Assembly: GCF_000720425.1 (NCBI RefSeq)
Contig: NZ_JOAJ01000011.1
Coordinates: forward strand, 62,001 to 126,000
DNA from: Nocardia rhamnosiphila NBRC 108938
Lineage (GTDB): Bacteria; Actinomycetota; Actinomycetes; Mycobacteriales; Mycobacteriaceae
DNA: 64,000 bases
Direction of reading: 5' to 3'
Part shown: positions 25,501-32,986 of the stretch, in pieces
How the letters are laid out: every line of letters begins with the position of its first letter
Numbering within the stretch: position 1 is the first letter of the stretch
The notes under the pieces: generated by a model
Database searches by the model: none
Seen by the model: only the letters and a program-made list of their open reading frames with translations
What the model was told of the DNA's origin: nothing
Translations under genes and position numbers: made by a program

Positions 25501-28500
25501 CAGACACAGAATCCGGGTACTGCCGCGGTGGTCGATCAACTCGATGGGGCGCCGTGCATGCTCAGCCGCTGCCCCGGCACCCTGCACCGCGCCCCGAAAT
25601 CCGACAACTTCTACCGCGGCCTCTACGACCGCTCGGAGATGAAGCGGGTGGTGGCGCGCGAGCACACCTCTCTTCTGCCGCCCAAGGTGCGCCAAGACTA
25701 TGAGACCAAATTCAAGCAGCGCAGTATCGACCCCACCGCACCGAACGTCCTGGTCGCCACACCCACCCTCGAAATGGGTATCGATATCGGTGATCTGTCG
25801 ACGGTCATGCTCGGCTCGCTGCCACGTACCGTCGCCTCGTATCTGCAGCGGGTCGGCCGGGCCGGGCGTCTCACCGGCAATTCGCTCATCCTCGCCTTCG
25901 TCCGCGGGCGCGGCGAGCATCTGCCGAAACTGTACGATCCGACCTCGGTCATCTCGGGCGACGTCCGCCCACCCGCGACCTTTCTCACCGCCGAGGAAAT
26001 CCTGCAACGCCAGTACATCGCGCATATCGTCGACCAGCTGGCGCGGCGGCCCGGAGCCCAGGATCCGATCGAAGCCCGCGCGGTCCTCGGCAGTTTCGAC
26101 GAAGGCACGTGGATGGCCGGACTGATCGGACTGGCCGATCTGAAAGCCGACGAACTCGTCGAGGGCTTCCTGGACCAGTTCGGCAGCCTTCTCCCGGCAG
26201 CGCCTCGCGAGGCGTTACGCATCTGGGCGACACCGACAGAGCCGGGCGAGCCCAGCGCGATGGTTCGCCAACTACGCGAAGCCGTGCACCGGTGGAACCT
26301 CGACGTCACCGAACTCACCGAACGCCGGACCGCGGTCGACGCCGCCCTACCCGAGTTCGAACAGCGCGCCAACTCCCCAGCAGCCACCGACGACGACAAA
26401 CGCGACCTGCGCTCGGCGCGGGCGACTCTGCGCCTGCTGGGCAAACACCTCCACGACCTCACCCGCGAACACTGGGTCGGCGTCCTCGAACGCTACGGGG
26501 TACTGCCCAATTACACGCTCCTCGACGATTCGGTCACCTTGGATGTGGGCATCACCTGGTTCGATCCGGAGAGTAAGGAGTACCAGGGTGATACGGAGAG
26601 TTACCGCCGCGGCGCCCGGGTTGCGCTGACCGAATTGGCTCCCGGATCCACGTTCTACGCGCAGGGCCTGGCAGTGAAGATCGACGCCGTGGATCTGGGC
26701 GCTGGAGAGGCCAATATCCATCTCTGGCGTATGTGCCCGCAATGCGGCTGGGCAGGCACCGAGGTGGCTGCGGAAAGCGCGCTGCCGCCGGGCCGGTGCC
26801 CCCGCTGCGGCACCGCGGCCATCGCCGATGTGAGCCAGCAGTTGCAGGTCGTGGAGATGGCGAAGGTGTCAGCGGAAGTACGTAGAGATGAGGCCGCGAT
26901 CACCGATTCTCGCGACGAGCGCCAACGCGAAACGTATGCGGTGGTCACCGCGGCCGATATCGACCCGGACAATATCGCTCGCCGCTGGTTCGCCACCGAA
27001 TACGACTTCGGTGCGGAATATCTGCGCCGGATCGATATCCGCTGGCTCAACCTGGGTAGGCGCACCTCGCAGGGCGGGCGGCGCACCATCGCCGGATCCG
27101 AGATCACCACGGGCCTCTTCCGCGTCTGCTCGGGCTGCGGCCAGCTCGATCGCGTCGCCGGCCGCAACGATCCGCACGAACATCGCAGCTGGTGTAGGTA
27201 CCGCAAGGCCGCCAACGAGGAGCACGTCCGCGAGATCGCCCTGGCGCGCACGCTACGAACCCAGGCCGTGCTTCTGCACGTGCCGGCTTTCCTGCGTTAC
27301 GACTCGTTCGCCTACCCCAGCCTGAGCGCGGCAATCCTGCTCGGGCTGCGCCAGGTGATCGGCGGATCACCCGAGCATCTGGATGTCGTCACCATCACCG
27401 ATGCCCTGTACGACCGCAACCAGCAGGCCCTGCTCATCCACGACACCGTGCCCGGCGGAACCGGTTACCTCGCCGAATTCGCCGATCCGGAAAAGGTGTG
27501 GTCGGCGCTGCGCGCTGCCCGGGAAGTCCTGCGCAATTGTTCCTGCGCCGACGAAGCCCGGCTTGCCTGCCACAACTGCCTGCTGCCGTTCACCACACCG
27601 CACGAGCTCGACAAGGTCTCCCGCAGAACCGCGGCCAAGATCCTCGACTTCATCTTGGGAGCGCAGGAGGCGGACCCGGTATGGGAGACATGGCGGGAAT
27701 CTATCGTCGAAGAGACACCGGCGAAACCGGCAGCCGGCCTGGAGTCTCCGCTCGAGCGGGAGTTCTACATCGCTTTCCTGGACCGATTGCGCACTCTCGG
27801 GGCCACCATCAAGGAAACGCCCGGCACCTACGCCAACAAGGCCACGATCACCGTGCCTGGTAAAAAGATCCGCACCTGGACGCTCACCCCGCAGGTCCAG
27901 ATGGGCAACAGTGTCCCCGATTTCGAGCTGAAGACCACCGACCCGGAGATCCCGGTGATCGCATTATTCGCCGACGGACACGCCTACCACGCCACGGCGG
28001 AGAACAACCGGATCGCTGACGATGCCCGTAAACGAGCGATCCTGCGATCGGGTGGGGTACTGGTCTGGTCGTTCGGGTACGAGGACCTGCAACGATTCAC
28101 CGGGCAGAAAAAACAGGTAGCGCCCACGTGGCATATGAAGAAGCTGGCCGAACTCACCATGAAGCAGGGCAATCTCCGGCCCGCGGTGTTCGACCTCGTC
28201 AAGTCCGACCCGATCACCCAGTTGTTCCGCTTCGTGGACGACCCCGAACTCGAAGCATGGGCGGCCGTCGGCCGCTGGTTGCCGCTGATGTTCATGCGCG
28301 ACAGCCGCCACAAGGGTGACAGCGATGAACTGGCCAACTGGGCCCTGAACCTGCTCGACGACGCGAACGCGCAGATCCCGGCAGGCCAGTACGCCTGCTG
28401 GTCCTATACCGACGGACCGTTGACCGTCACCGCCGCCCTGCGCACGGACAACGGCACGAGTACCGCCGTCCTACTGCTCGACGACCGCGACGACGGGCGC

Positions 28501-28926
28501 GCGGTCGACCGGCGATCCGCCTGGCAGGAATGGCTACGGCTGTCGAACTGGTTCGGGTTGTACGACGCCCACCTCATCACCAGCCGTAATCTGCTGACCG
28601 ATGAGACGCCCACGCCGACGACAACCACCGAGGCCGATACCTCCGACCTGAGCCCACAGTGGCAGACCCTGTACACGGACAGCATCTCCGATCAGGAGCG
28701 ATCTCTCATCCGTGAACTGGCATCGGCCGGTACGCCTCTCCCCTCGCAGGGTTTCGAGACAGACGACGGTGAAGTCGTCGATATCGCCTGGCCGGGGCCA
28801 CGTGTCGGTGTGCTGTTCGATGATGTGGCGGCAGCCGCCGATACGATTGCCGACCAAGGGTGGACCATCTGTGGACCGGAAATCGCGCCGATCGTGGCGG
28901 CCCTGACTGCGAACGGAGTGATGTGA
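22579..28926 (+). CDS. giant SF2 helicase with DUF1998 and nuclease-like C-terminus
   Basis: 2115 residues from a GTG with GAGGAG five bases upstream. The N-terminal helicase has a Q-motif-like YGHQAKAF near 80, Walker A TTGTGSGKTES at 104-114, IIYPMNALANDQEQRL, DEFH at 236-239 and motif VI LQRVGRAGRLTGNS near 1090. Cys pairs CRHC, CPAC, CPQC, CPRC and CSGC suggest several zinc sites. Residues 1510-1680 match DUF1998: HDTVPGGTGYL, then CSCADEARLACHNCLLPF. Residues about 1725-1845 (EREFYIAFLDRL, SVPDFEL, VIALFADGHAYHA, DDARKRAILRSGGVLVWSF) resemble a PD-(D/E)xK nuclease of the VSR/DUF559 kind. It combines in one chain what DISARM splits into DrmA and DrmB. Overlaps the UvrD-type gene by one base. 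Confidence 0.85.
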   Translation: MGALLPTLQANRLREGLTDYLATTFALTDPDTQAALSDFVGDARDGMFKGPYVRLRLPFAPARGNWGMHLDWLPDDFVPYGHQAKAFERLSTKFRTRPQPTLVTTGTGSGKTESFLIPILDHVVRAKKQGVAGMKALIIYPMNALANDQEQRLARLISAHPELSGVTAGLYTGEQSSGGRTLVSAEGLITDRRLMHDSPPDILLTNYKMLDHLLLRPDRAAMWRQSAESLQYVVLDEFHTYDGAQGTDVAMLLRRLGLVVKSYWNESSQVADEDRARPLGLITPVATSATLGGGGEPTAMLEFAHTVFGEVFGKESLVEETRVELQDWLADRDAGLDRRYVPIAPSAEQAVNDLDAFSSRSPNNAYLAAAVLATLFERTGDEHPTFPELAAELRRLDETEQLDLLKKHHWFARLLDRSTEAISLAELAARTLSVSSAERDNQRGRAIRQRYLDYVFAALSHLRAEIGRSALNVDVHLWVRELSRIDRELSSTTQFRWADDGDTESSGAEYAPALFCRHCGRSGWGVRLAPTGYALDPDQSSVRAQHLSGNARIRALISAPVEAEQAPAVQDLRWLRIEDREVGDEVPDPESTEVLEGRVLPVLALHGPAADDDSTKDVCPACNTADGIRFLGSAVATQLSVALSTMYGDAELNADEKKALMFTDSVQDAAHRAGFVQARSHTLSLRSTLRNALGERITGAEMLTLTELCDAVIDRAGDDPTRRYHLLAPDIVERDEFGAFWQAEANAAKRREATKKVRRRVQFDIDLEFGRQSRLGRTLELTGSVVAEVDLGSPGRVARLGVQALDNTEYQLTLRDIDAAAITRWIRGTVERMRIQGAIRHVWLDKYVQRDANRRWVWGGRPLGEGMPAFPKGRPAPAFPAVGARAVPEGFDAITAPSSWYALWASRCLGVAPFDGGFLARSLFAVLADERILTTVTTEKALTAYQLSEDGIRVGAPSLDDLEAGLHLLVCGVCQTQNPGTAAVVDQLDGAPCMLSRCPGTLHRAPKSDNFYRGLYDRSEMKRVVAREHTSLLPPKVRQDYETKFKQRSIDPTAPNVLVATPTLEMGIDIGDLSTVMLGSLPRTVASYLQRVGRAGRLTGNSLILAFVRGRGEHLPKLYDPTSVISGDVRPPATFLTAEEILQRQYIAHIVDQLARRPGAQDPIEARAVLGSFDEGTWMAGLIGLADLKADELVEGFLDQFGSLLPAAPREALRIWATPTEPGEPSAMVRQLREAVHRWNLDVTELTERRTAVDAALPEFEQRANSPAATDDDKRDLRSARATLRLLGKHLHDLTREHWVGVLERYGVLPNYTLLDDSVTLDVGITWFDPESKEYQGDTESYRRGARVALTELAPGSTFYAQGLAVKIDAVDLGAGEANIHLWRMCPQCGWAGTEVAAESALPPGRCPRCGTAAIADVSQQLQVVEMAKVSAEVRRDEAAITDSRDERQRETYAVVTAADIDPDNIARRWFATEYDFGAEYLRRIDIRWLNLGRRTSQGGRRTIAGSEITTGLFRVCSGCGQLDRVAGRNDPHEHRSWCRYRKAANEEHVREIALARTLRTQAVLLHVPAFLRYDSFAYPSLSAAILLGLRQVIGGSPEHLDVVTITDALYDRNQQALLIHDTVPGGTGYLAEFADPEKVWSALRAAREVLRNCSCADEARLACHNCLLPFTTPHELDKVSRRTAAKILDFILGAQEADPVWETWRESIVEETPAKPAAGLESPLEREFYIAFLDRLRTLGATIKETPGTYANKATITVPGKKIRTWTLTPQVQMGNSVPDFELKTTDPEIPVIALFADGHAYHATAENNRIADDARKRAILRSGGVLVWSFGYEDLQRFTGQKKQVAPTWHMKKLAELTMKQGNLRPAVFDLVKSDPITQLFRFVDDPELEAWAAVGRWLPLMFMRDSRHKGDSDELANWALNLLDDANAQIPAGQYACWSYTDGPLTVTAALRTDNGTSTAVLLLDDRDDGRAVDRRSAWQEWLRLSNWFGLYDAHLITSRNLLTDETPTPTTTTEADTSDLSPQWQTLYTDSISDQERSLIRELASAGTPLPSQGFETDDGEVVDIAWPGPRVGVLFDDVAAAADTIADQGWTICGPEIAPIVAALTANGVM

Positions 28927-31148
28927 TGGCGAATATTGTCATGGCGAACCAGAACAAATCGCTTCGCGGCATCGACGGGTCGATCGCCCAGCGAGTGTTC
29001 GGCTTCCTGGAGAAACTGCAATCCGATGATACGACGCCCGGCCTGCACATCGAGCCGATGAAAGGTGCCGCGGACCGGCGGGTGCGGACCGGCCGGGTAG
29101 ACCTCAACCACCGCGCCGTGCTGTTCCGCGTGGACCCCAAAGAGGGGGGCACGACCTACGTCTATATGGGCACCTGGCCCCACGATGAGGCGAATTCGAT
29201 CGCCGAACGTGCCACCCTGCGGGTCAACCCGGTCAACGGAATTCTCGAGGGCATTCTCACCGAACCCGGAGCGGAAACTACGCCCGCCCCCCACGCCGCG
29301 CCGGTCGAAGAAAATGCCGCGGCCGACCGCGGGTTCCTCGCCCACGCGGGTTTCACCTACGACGCACTCACCGAGCGATTGGGACTCGATCCGGCGATCG
29401 CCGAACGCGCACTCGCCGCCTCCGACGACTACGTGATCAACGATATCGCCGCGGATATCGGTGGCTGGCAGGCCGACGCGCTGATGGATCTGGCCTGCGG
29501 TAACGCGGTCGACGAAATCCGGGAGAAGTACAGCTTTACCGATGTACCGGTCGACACCTCGGTGGACGAAGACGACCGGATCATGGAGGCACTGGACCGC
29601 CCGGCTTCGAAGATCCAGTTCACCTATATCGACGGCAACGAGGAGCTGCGCCGGGTCATCGAGGGCGGCGATTTCGCGGCCTGGCGGGTTTTCCTGCACC
29701 CCGAACAGCGCACCTACGCCGAGAAGGATTACCACGGGCCGTTCCGCCTCTCCGGCGGCGCAGGCACCGGCAAGACCGTGGTAGCCATCCATCGGGCGCG
29801 GAACCTGCTGCGCCGCAATCCGAACGCGCGCATCGTCTTGACCACCTTCAACAAGACGCTCGCCAAGAACCTCGAAAGTGACCTGCGCGCGCTGGATCCC
29901 GGTATCGAGATCGCCGACCGGCCCGGCCGGCGCGGCATCTATGTCGAGGGTATCGACAAGCTCGCCAGCGATATCGTCAAACCGGCCGACGATATCGGCC
30001 CGGCGGTGGAAGCGGTACTCGGCACCCGCACCGAGGTGTCCACAGCCCGCACCAAGCAGGACCGGGTGTGGCGGGAGGTGGTGGACTCCGTCGCCGGCGG
30101 GCTCGACCCACGACTTTCCACACCATGGTTTCTCGAAACCGAGTACACCTCGGTGATCCTCGCCAACAAAATCACCACCCTGGAGCAGTACGCACGCATC
30201 GCCCGGCCCGGCCGGGGTGTCCGGCTGACGCGGCCCCAGCGGATCGCGGTATGGAAACTCGTCGAGGCCTACCGGCGCCGGAGCAGGATGGACGACACCT
30301 TCAGCTTCCCCGAAGTGCTGGCCGTCGCCGCGGAACACCTACACCTGCGCGCGCTCTCGGGAGTCGAACATCTCGCCGACCATGTCATCGTGGACGAGGC
30401 GCAGGATCTGCACGCTACCCATTGGCGAATGCTGCGCTCTTTGGTAGCAGAAGGCACCAACGATCTTTTCATCGCCGAGGATTCGCACCAGCGCATCTAC
30501 GGACAGCCCGTTGTGCTGGGGCGGCTGGGTATCAAGATCGTGGGTCGATCCCGGCGGTTGACCCTCAACTACCGGACGACGGCGCAAAACCTGCACTTGG
30601 CCATGAGCATCCTCGACGGCGCCGACTACCACGACCTGGAGGAAGGCGAGGAGTCCACCGCCGACTACCGCTCGGCGCGCAACGGGCCGAAGCCCGCTTT
30701 GCACCAATATGATTCGGTCGCCGATGAACTCCAGGCCGTGGCGGAACAGATCAAGGAGTGGCTGCAGGCGGACAACGATGCGGACCGCGACACCATCGCT
30801 GTGCTCACCCGCAGCCTCAACGACCGCAACCAGATGGTGCGTGGACTCGCCGAACGCGGGGTGGACGCCCGCGCGCTGGATGAAAACCCGCCCGTCTCCG
30901 GGTACGTCCAGGTCATGACGATGCACCGATCGAAGGGGATGGAGTTCTCCCGGGTAATCCTTGCCGGTATCGCCGAAGCCCATGTTCCCTCACGGGCCGG
31001 TTTCAATGGTGTGCCCGAGGAAGAGCGCTCCGAAGCGGACTTGCGGGAACGATCGCTCTTGTATGTCGCGACGAGCCGGGCCCGTGATCAAGTGGTGGTT
31101 ACCTGGAGCGGACGGCGGTCCGAGCTGCTGGGCCGGTACACAAAGTAG
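28926..31148 (+). CDS. UvrD/Rep-type SF1A helicase with RelE-like N-terminal domain
   Basis: 740 residues. The ATG at 28926 overlaps the upstream stop (TGATG) and has GGAG eight bases before it; an ATG at 28941 is possible. Residues 10-95 (SIAQRVFGFLEKLQSDDTTP, LHIEPMKGAADRRVRTGRVD, HRAVLFRVD, TYVYMGTWPHDEA) have the strand-helix pattern of RelE/ParE toxins. The helicase follows: Walker A GGAGTGKTVVAIHRA near 277, TFNKTLAKNL, Walker B VIVDEAQDLHATHW near 488, LTLNYRTT, MHRSKGMEFSRVILAG near 666 and LLYVATSRARDQVVV near 714. It should be a 3'-5' DNA translocase working with the giant helicase. Whether the RelE-like part cuts RNA or only binds nucleic acid is unknown. Confidence 0.85.
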   Translation: MANIVMANQNKSLRGIDGSIAQRVFGFLEKLQSDDTTPGLHIEPMKGAADRRVRTGRVDLNHRAVLFRVDPKEGGTTYVYMGTWPHDEANSIAERATLRVNPVNGILEGILTEPGAETTPAPHAAPVEENAAADRGFLAHAGFTYDALTERLGLDPAIAERALAASDDYVINDIAADIGGWQADALMDLACGNAVDEIREKYSFTDVPVDTSVDEDDRIMEALDRPASKIQFTYIDGNEELRRVIEGGDFAAWRVFLHPEQRTYAEKDYHGPFRLSGGAGTGKTVVAIHRARNLLRRNPNARIVLTTFNKTLAKNLESDLRALDPGIEIADRPGRRGIYVEGIDKLASDIVKPADDIGPAVEAVLGTRTEVSTARTKQDRVWREVVDSVAGGLDPRLSTPWFLETEYTSVILANKITTLEQYARIARPGRGVRLTRPQRIAVWKLVEAYRRRSRMDDTFSFPEVLAVAAEHLHLRALSGVEHLADHVIVDEAQDLHATHWRMLRSLVAEGTNDLFIAEDSHQRIYGQPVVLGRLGIKIVGRSRRLTLNYRTTAQNLHLAMSILDGADYHDLEEGEESTADYRSARNGPKPALHQYDSVADELQAVAEQIKEWLQADNDADRDTIAVLTRSLNDRNQMVRGLAERGVDARALDENPPVSGYVQVMTMHRSKGMEFSRVILAGIAEAHVPSRAGFNGVPEEERSEADLRERSLLYVATSRARDQVVVTWSGRRSELLGRYTK

Positions 31149-31153
31149 CCTTC

Positions 31154-31172
31154 GGCGAGTCCGGCTCGCCGC
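31154..31172. terminator. hairpin after the helicase operon
   Basis: CGGCGAG-TCCGG-CTCGCCG is a perfect 7-bp stem with a 5-base loop, six bases after the helicase stop and followed by an AT-containing stretch. A likely end point of the two-gene helicase transcript. Confidence 0.55.
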
Positions 31173-31558
31173 AATAATCCGGCCCACCCGCCGGCCGGGG
31201 CGGCCGTCGCCGGATCCCCGGTGGCCGATGTACTCGGGCCGAGAATCTGTTCGTTGCGTCAGGCATGCCGCAGCCCGGTGGCATGCTCGCGCCCGGACGC
31301 GCCCACCGGCCGCCACCGCCAACCTGACTCGATGCCTGGGGCAGTATCCGTCGATAGCCACGCAGGCATCCACAGGACTTCCGGGTGTGGGCCGTCGCTT
31401 CGGTCCGGGCGGGAGGAGCGGTGCAGACCCGCAGCCGACCCCTTATTCATTCGGTCACATTGTCAGAATGACTGTGCCGGTAGCTGCCGGTAGGCGGTGG
31501 CTGGGTGGCTCGTTTACCTTTCGTGCGCGGTGTTCGAGCCATCCAGCCGGTCGCCGGA
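31173..31558. other. non-coding stretch between convergent units
   Basis: About 386 bases between the helicase terminator and the small peptide gene of the opposite strand. Both strands were read; no open frame has a ribosome site or recognisable product. It may be the 3' end of the P450 operon. Confidence 0.4.
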
Positions 31559-31630
31559 TCATCCGTACTCTGCGGGGTTCCAGGTGCGGGTCGGCTTGTT
31601 GGTGAAGATGAACCGCAATGCCTTGATCAT
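31559..31630 (-). CDS. 23-residue peptide, candidate P450-modified RiPP precursor
   Basis: The ATG at 31630 follows a full Shine-Dalgarno match (AAGGAGGTGA) with ideal spacing, and the frame closes with TGA at 31559. The peptide starts MIKALRFIFTNK, a basic amphipathic leader-like part, and ends with Arg15, Trp17, Asn18-Pro19, Tyr22 and a final Gly23. It lies 43 bases downstream of the P450 gene on the same strand. Short precursors with a K-x-L-(K/R)-rich leader and an aromatic core next to a single P450 are known for cross-linked peptides such as the atropopeptides and biarylitides. Trp17 and Tyr22 are the natural cross-link sites. The product is inferred; no protease or exporter gene is adjacent. 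Confidence 0.6.
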   Translation of the reverse strand: MIKALRFIFTNKPTRTWNPAEYG

Positions 31631-31634
31631 GATG

Positions 31635-31644
31635 TCACCTCCTT
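31635..31644 (-). promoter_or_regulatory. perfect Shine-Dalgarno site of the small peptide gene
   Basis: AAGGAGGTGA on the minus strand matches ten consecutive bases of the anti-Shine-Dalgarno complement, with GGAGG seven bases from the ATG. It is the strongest ribosome site in the window and is the main evidence that the 23-codon frame is translated. Confidence 0.75.
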
Positions 31645-31673
31645 CCTGGGGCTCTGGCGTCCGCGAACAGGGT

Positions 31674-32804
31674 CTATGGGGTGCGGCGCAGGGTGAACGG
31701 CCTGGGGATCGCCGCATTGGTCACTATCGGGCGGGTGTCACCGCCACCGATGACGGACAGCGAGGTGTTCTCGGTGAGGGTGGCGACTGCTTCGGTGACC
31801 AGATCGTGGGCTACCGCGGCGCCGGCGCAGGTGAAGGGGCCGGAACTGAAGGGTACGTAGGGGCCGTTCGCGCTCGGGCGGGCCCAGCGGTCGGGCTGGA
31901 ACGCGCCCGGTCTGGACCAGTGTTGTTCGTCGTGATGGAGCAGGTAGGGGCTGACGGACAGCTGGTCACCGGCCTGGAAGGCGATTCCGCCGAACTCGGT
32001 GGGCCGGGGGACGGGACGGCTGACCATCCAGGAGACCGGCCGGTGCCGTGCTGCCTCACGGACGACCCGGTCGGCGGGCCACGGCCATGGTGAGCCGGGA
32101 GAGTCGAGGCTGCCCAGCAACACCGACCAGGCGATCGAGTAGCCCAGCGGTCCCACAATGGACCGGAACATCAGCACGTACAGCTCCGCCACCGTGGTAT
32201 CGGCGACCTCGTCGGGGCAGGCACCGATCACCGCGTCGAGCAGATCCCGTGGTCCGGACTCCGCAGCGTGGCCGGTAACGCTGCGCCGGGCTCGGACCTG
32301 CTCGGTCAGCACGGTCGACAGTTTCGTGCGCAGCAGCTGCGCCCGCGCCCGCTGCCACATCCGGGCCGGGCGAAGCGAGCCCACGCGTGCGTTTCTTTCC
32401 AGTAACCGCCGCAACTCGGGAGCACCATCGGGGTGCAGCAGCACGTCCGCGGTGCACCGATATATCAGCTCGACCCCGGCCGCCGGCCAGCGGGTGACGG
32501 GGGGCATTTCTATCGCCGCGGCCGCCAGTGACTCCCGGTACCTGGGCGTATGCGCCCGCAGGATCCCGCGCGCGGCGCGGCCGAATTCGACCTGGACAGA
32601 CCGTGAAGGCAGCATGGACCCGAAGAACTCGGACATCCCGGCGTTGAACGCACGGTCATGCAACACCGTCAGCGCCAGACCCGTATCGCCGACACACCAG
32701 CCGCCCCATGGCAGCCGGAACACCTCCCCCGAGCTGGTTCGGCGGAGATTCTCGAGAAAATCCAACGGATCGCGCCGGAACCGGAGCATCTCTGCGAAAC
32801 CCAT
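31674..32804 (-). CDS. cytochrome P450, putative RiPP-modifying
   Basis: 376 residues, slightly shorter than typical P450s. The ATG at 32804 has AGAGGA eight bases upstream. The heme loop is PFSSGPFTCAGAAV with the thiolate Cys at 326 (F-x-x-G-x-F-x-C-x-G, Phe where Arg is usual). The ExxR pair is E250-A-A-R253 in REAARHRP. The I-helix reads MFRSIVGPLGYSIAW and lacks the acid-alcohol pair normally needed for oxygen activation, a hint at unusual chemistry. No ferredoxin or reductase is adjacent. The tiny downstream gene with a perfect ribosome site suggests that the substrate is a ribosomal peptide rather than a small molecule. Confidence 0.88.
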   Translation of the reverse strand: MGFAEMLRFRRDPLDFLENLRRTSSGEVFRLPWGGWCVGDTGLALTVLHDRAFNAGMSEFFGSMLPSRSVQVEFGRAARGILRAHTPRYRESLAAAAIEMPPVTRWPAAGVELIYRCTADVLLHPDGAPELRRLLERNARVGSLRPARMWQRARAQLLRTKLSTVLTEQVRARRSVTGHAAESGPRDLLDAVIGACPDEVADTTVAELYVLMFRSIVGPLGYSIAWSVLLGSLDSPGSPWPWPADRVVREAARHRPVSWMVSRPVPRPTEFGGIAFQAGDQLSVSPYLLHHDEQHWSRPGAFQPDRWARPSANGPYVPFSSGPFTCAGAAVAHDLVTEAVATLTENTSLSVIGGGDTRPIVTNAAIPRPFTLRRTP

Positions 32805-32986
32805 CGAACGGTCCTCTCACGGAGAGGGTGAGCGGTTCATCAGGTGCTTTCGAGCTGGCCCATCCACTGGACCTGCGTACAAGCGCAGGCCGAACATAGC
32901 CTCTCAATTTTATCCAGCGTGTCCAGACCGGTACGGATCGCGGCGGTGAAGTCTGGATCTGTCCCGCGGCCCACGGCCATATCCAG

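Noticed and set aside
28692..30338. 548-codon minus-strand open frame over the RelE-UvrD gene
   Set aside because: Fully antisense to helicase motifs; no domain and no ribosome site.
22579..31148. Calling the helicase pair DISARM
   Set aside because: DISARM needs a methylase and has separate DrmA and DrmB, often with a phospholipase-D protein. None of these is present, and the UvrD-type partner is not a DISARM component.
31173..31558. Additional precursor peptides or an RNA gene downstream of the P450 unit
   Set aside because: Short frames exist on both strands but none has a ribosome site or a repeated leader, and no tRNA-like or riboswitch-like fold was evident.
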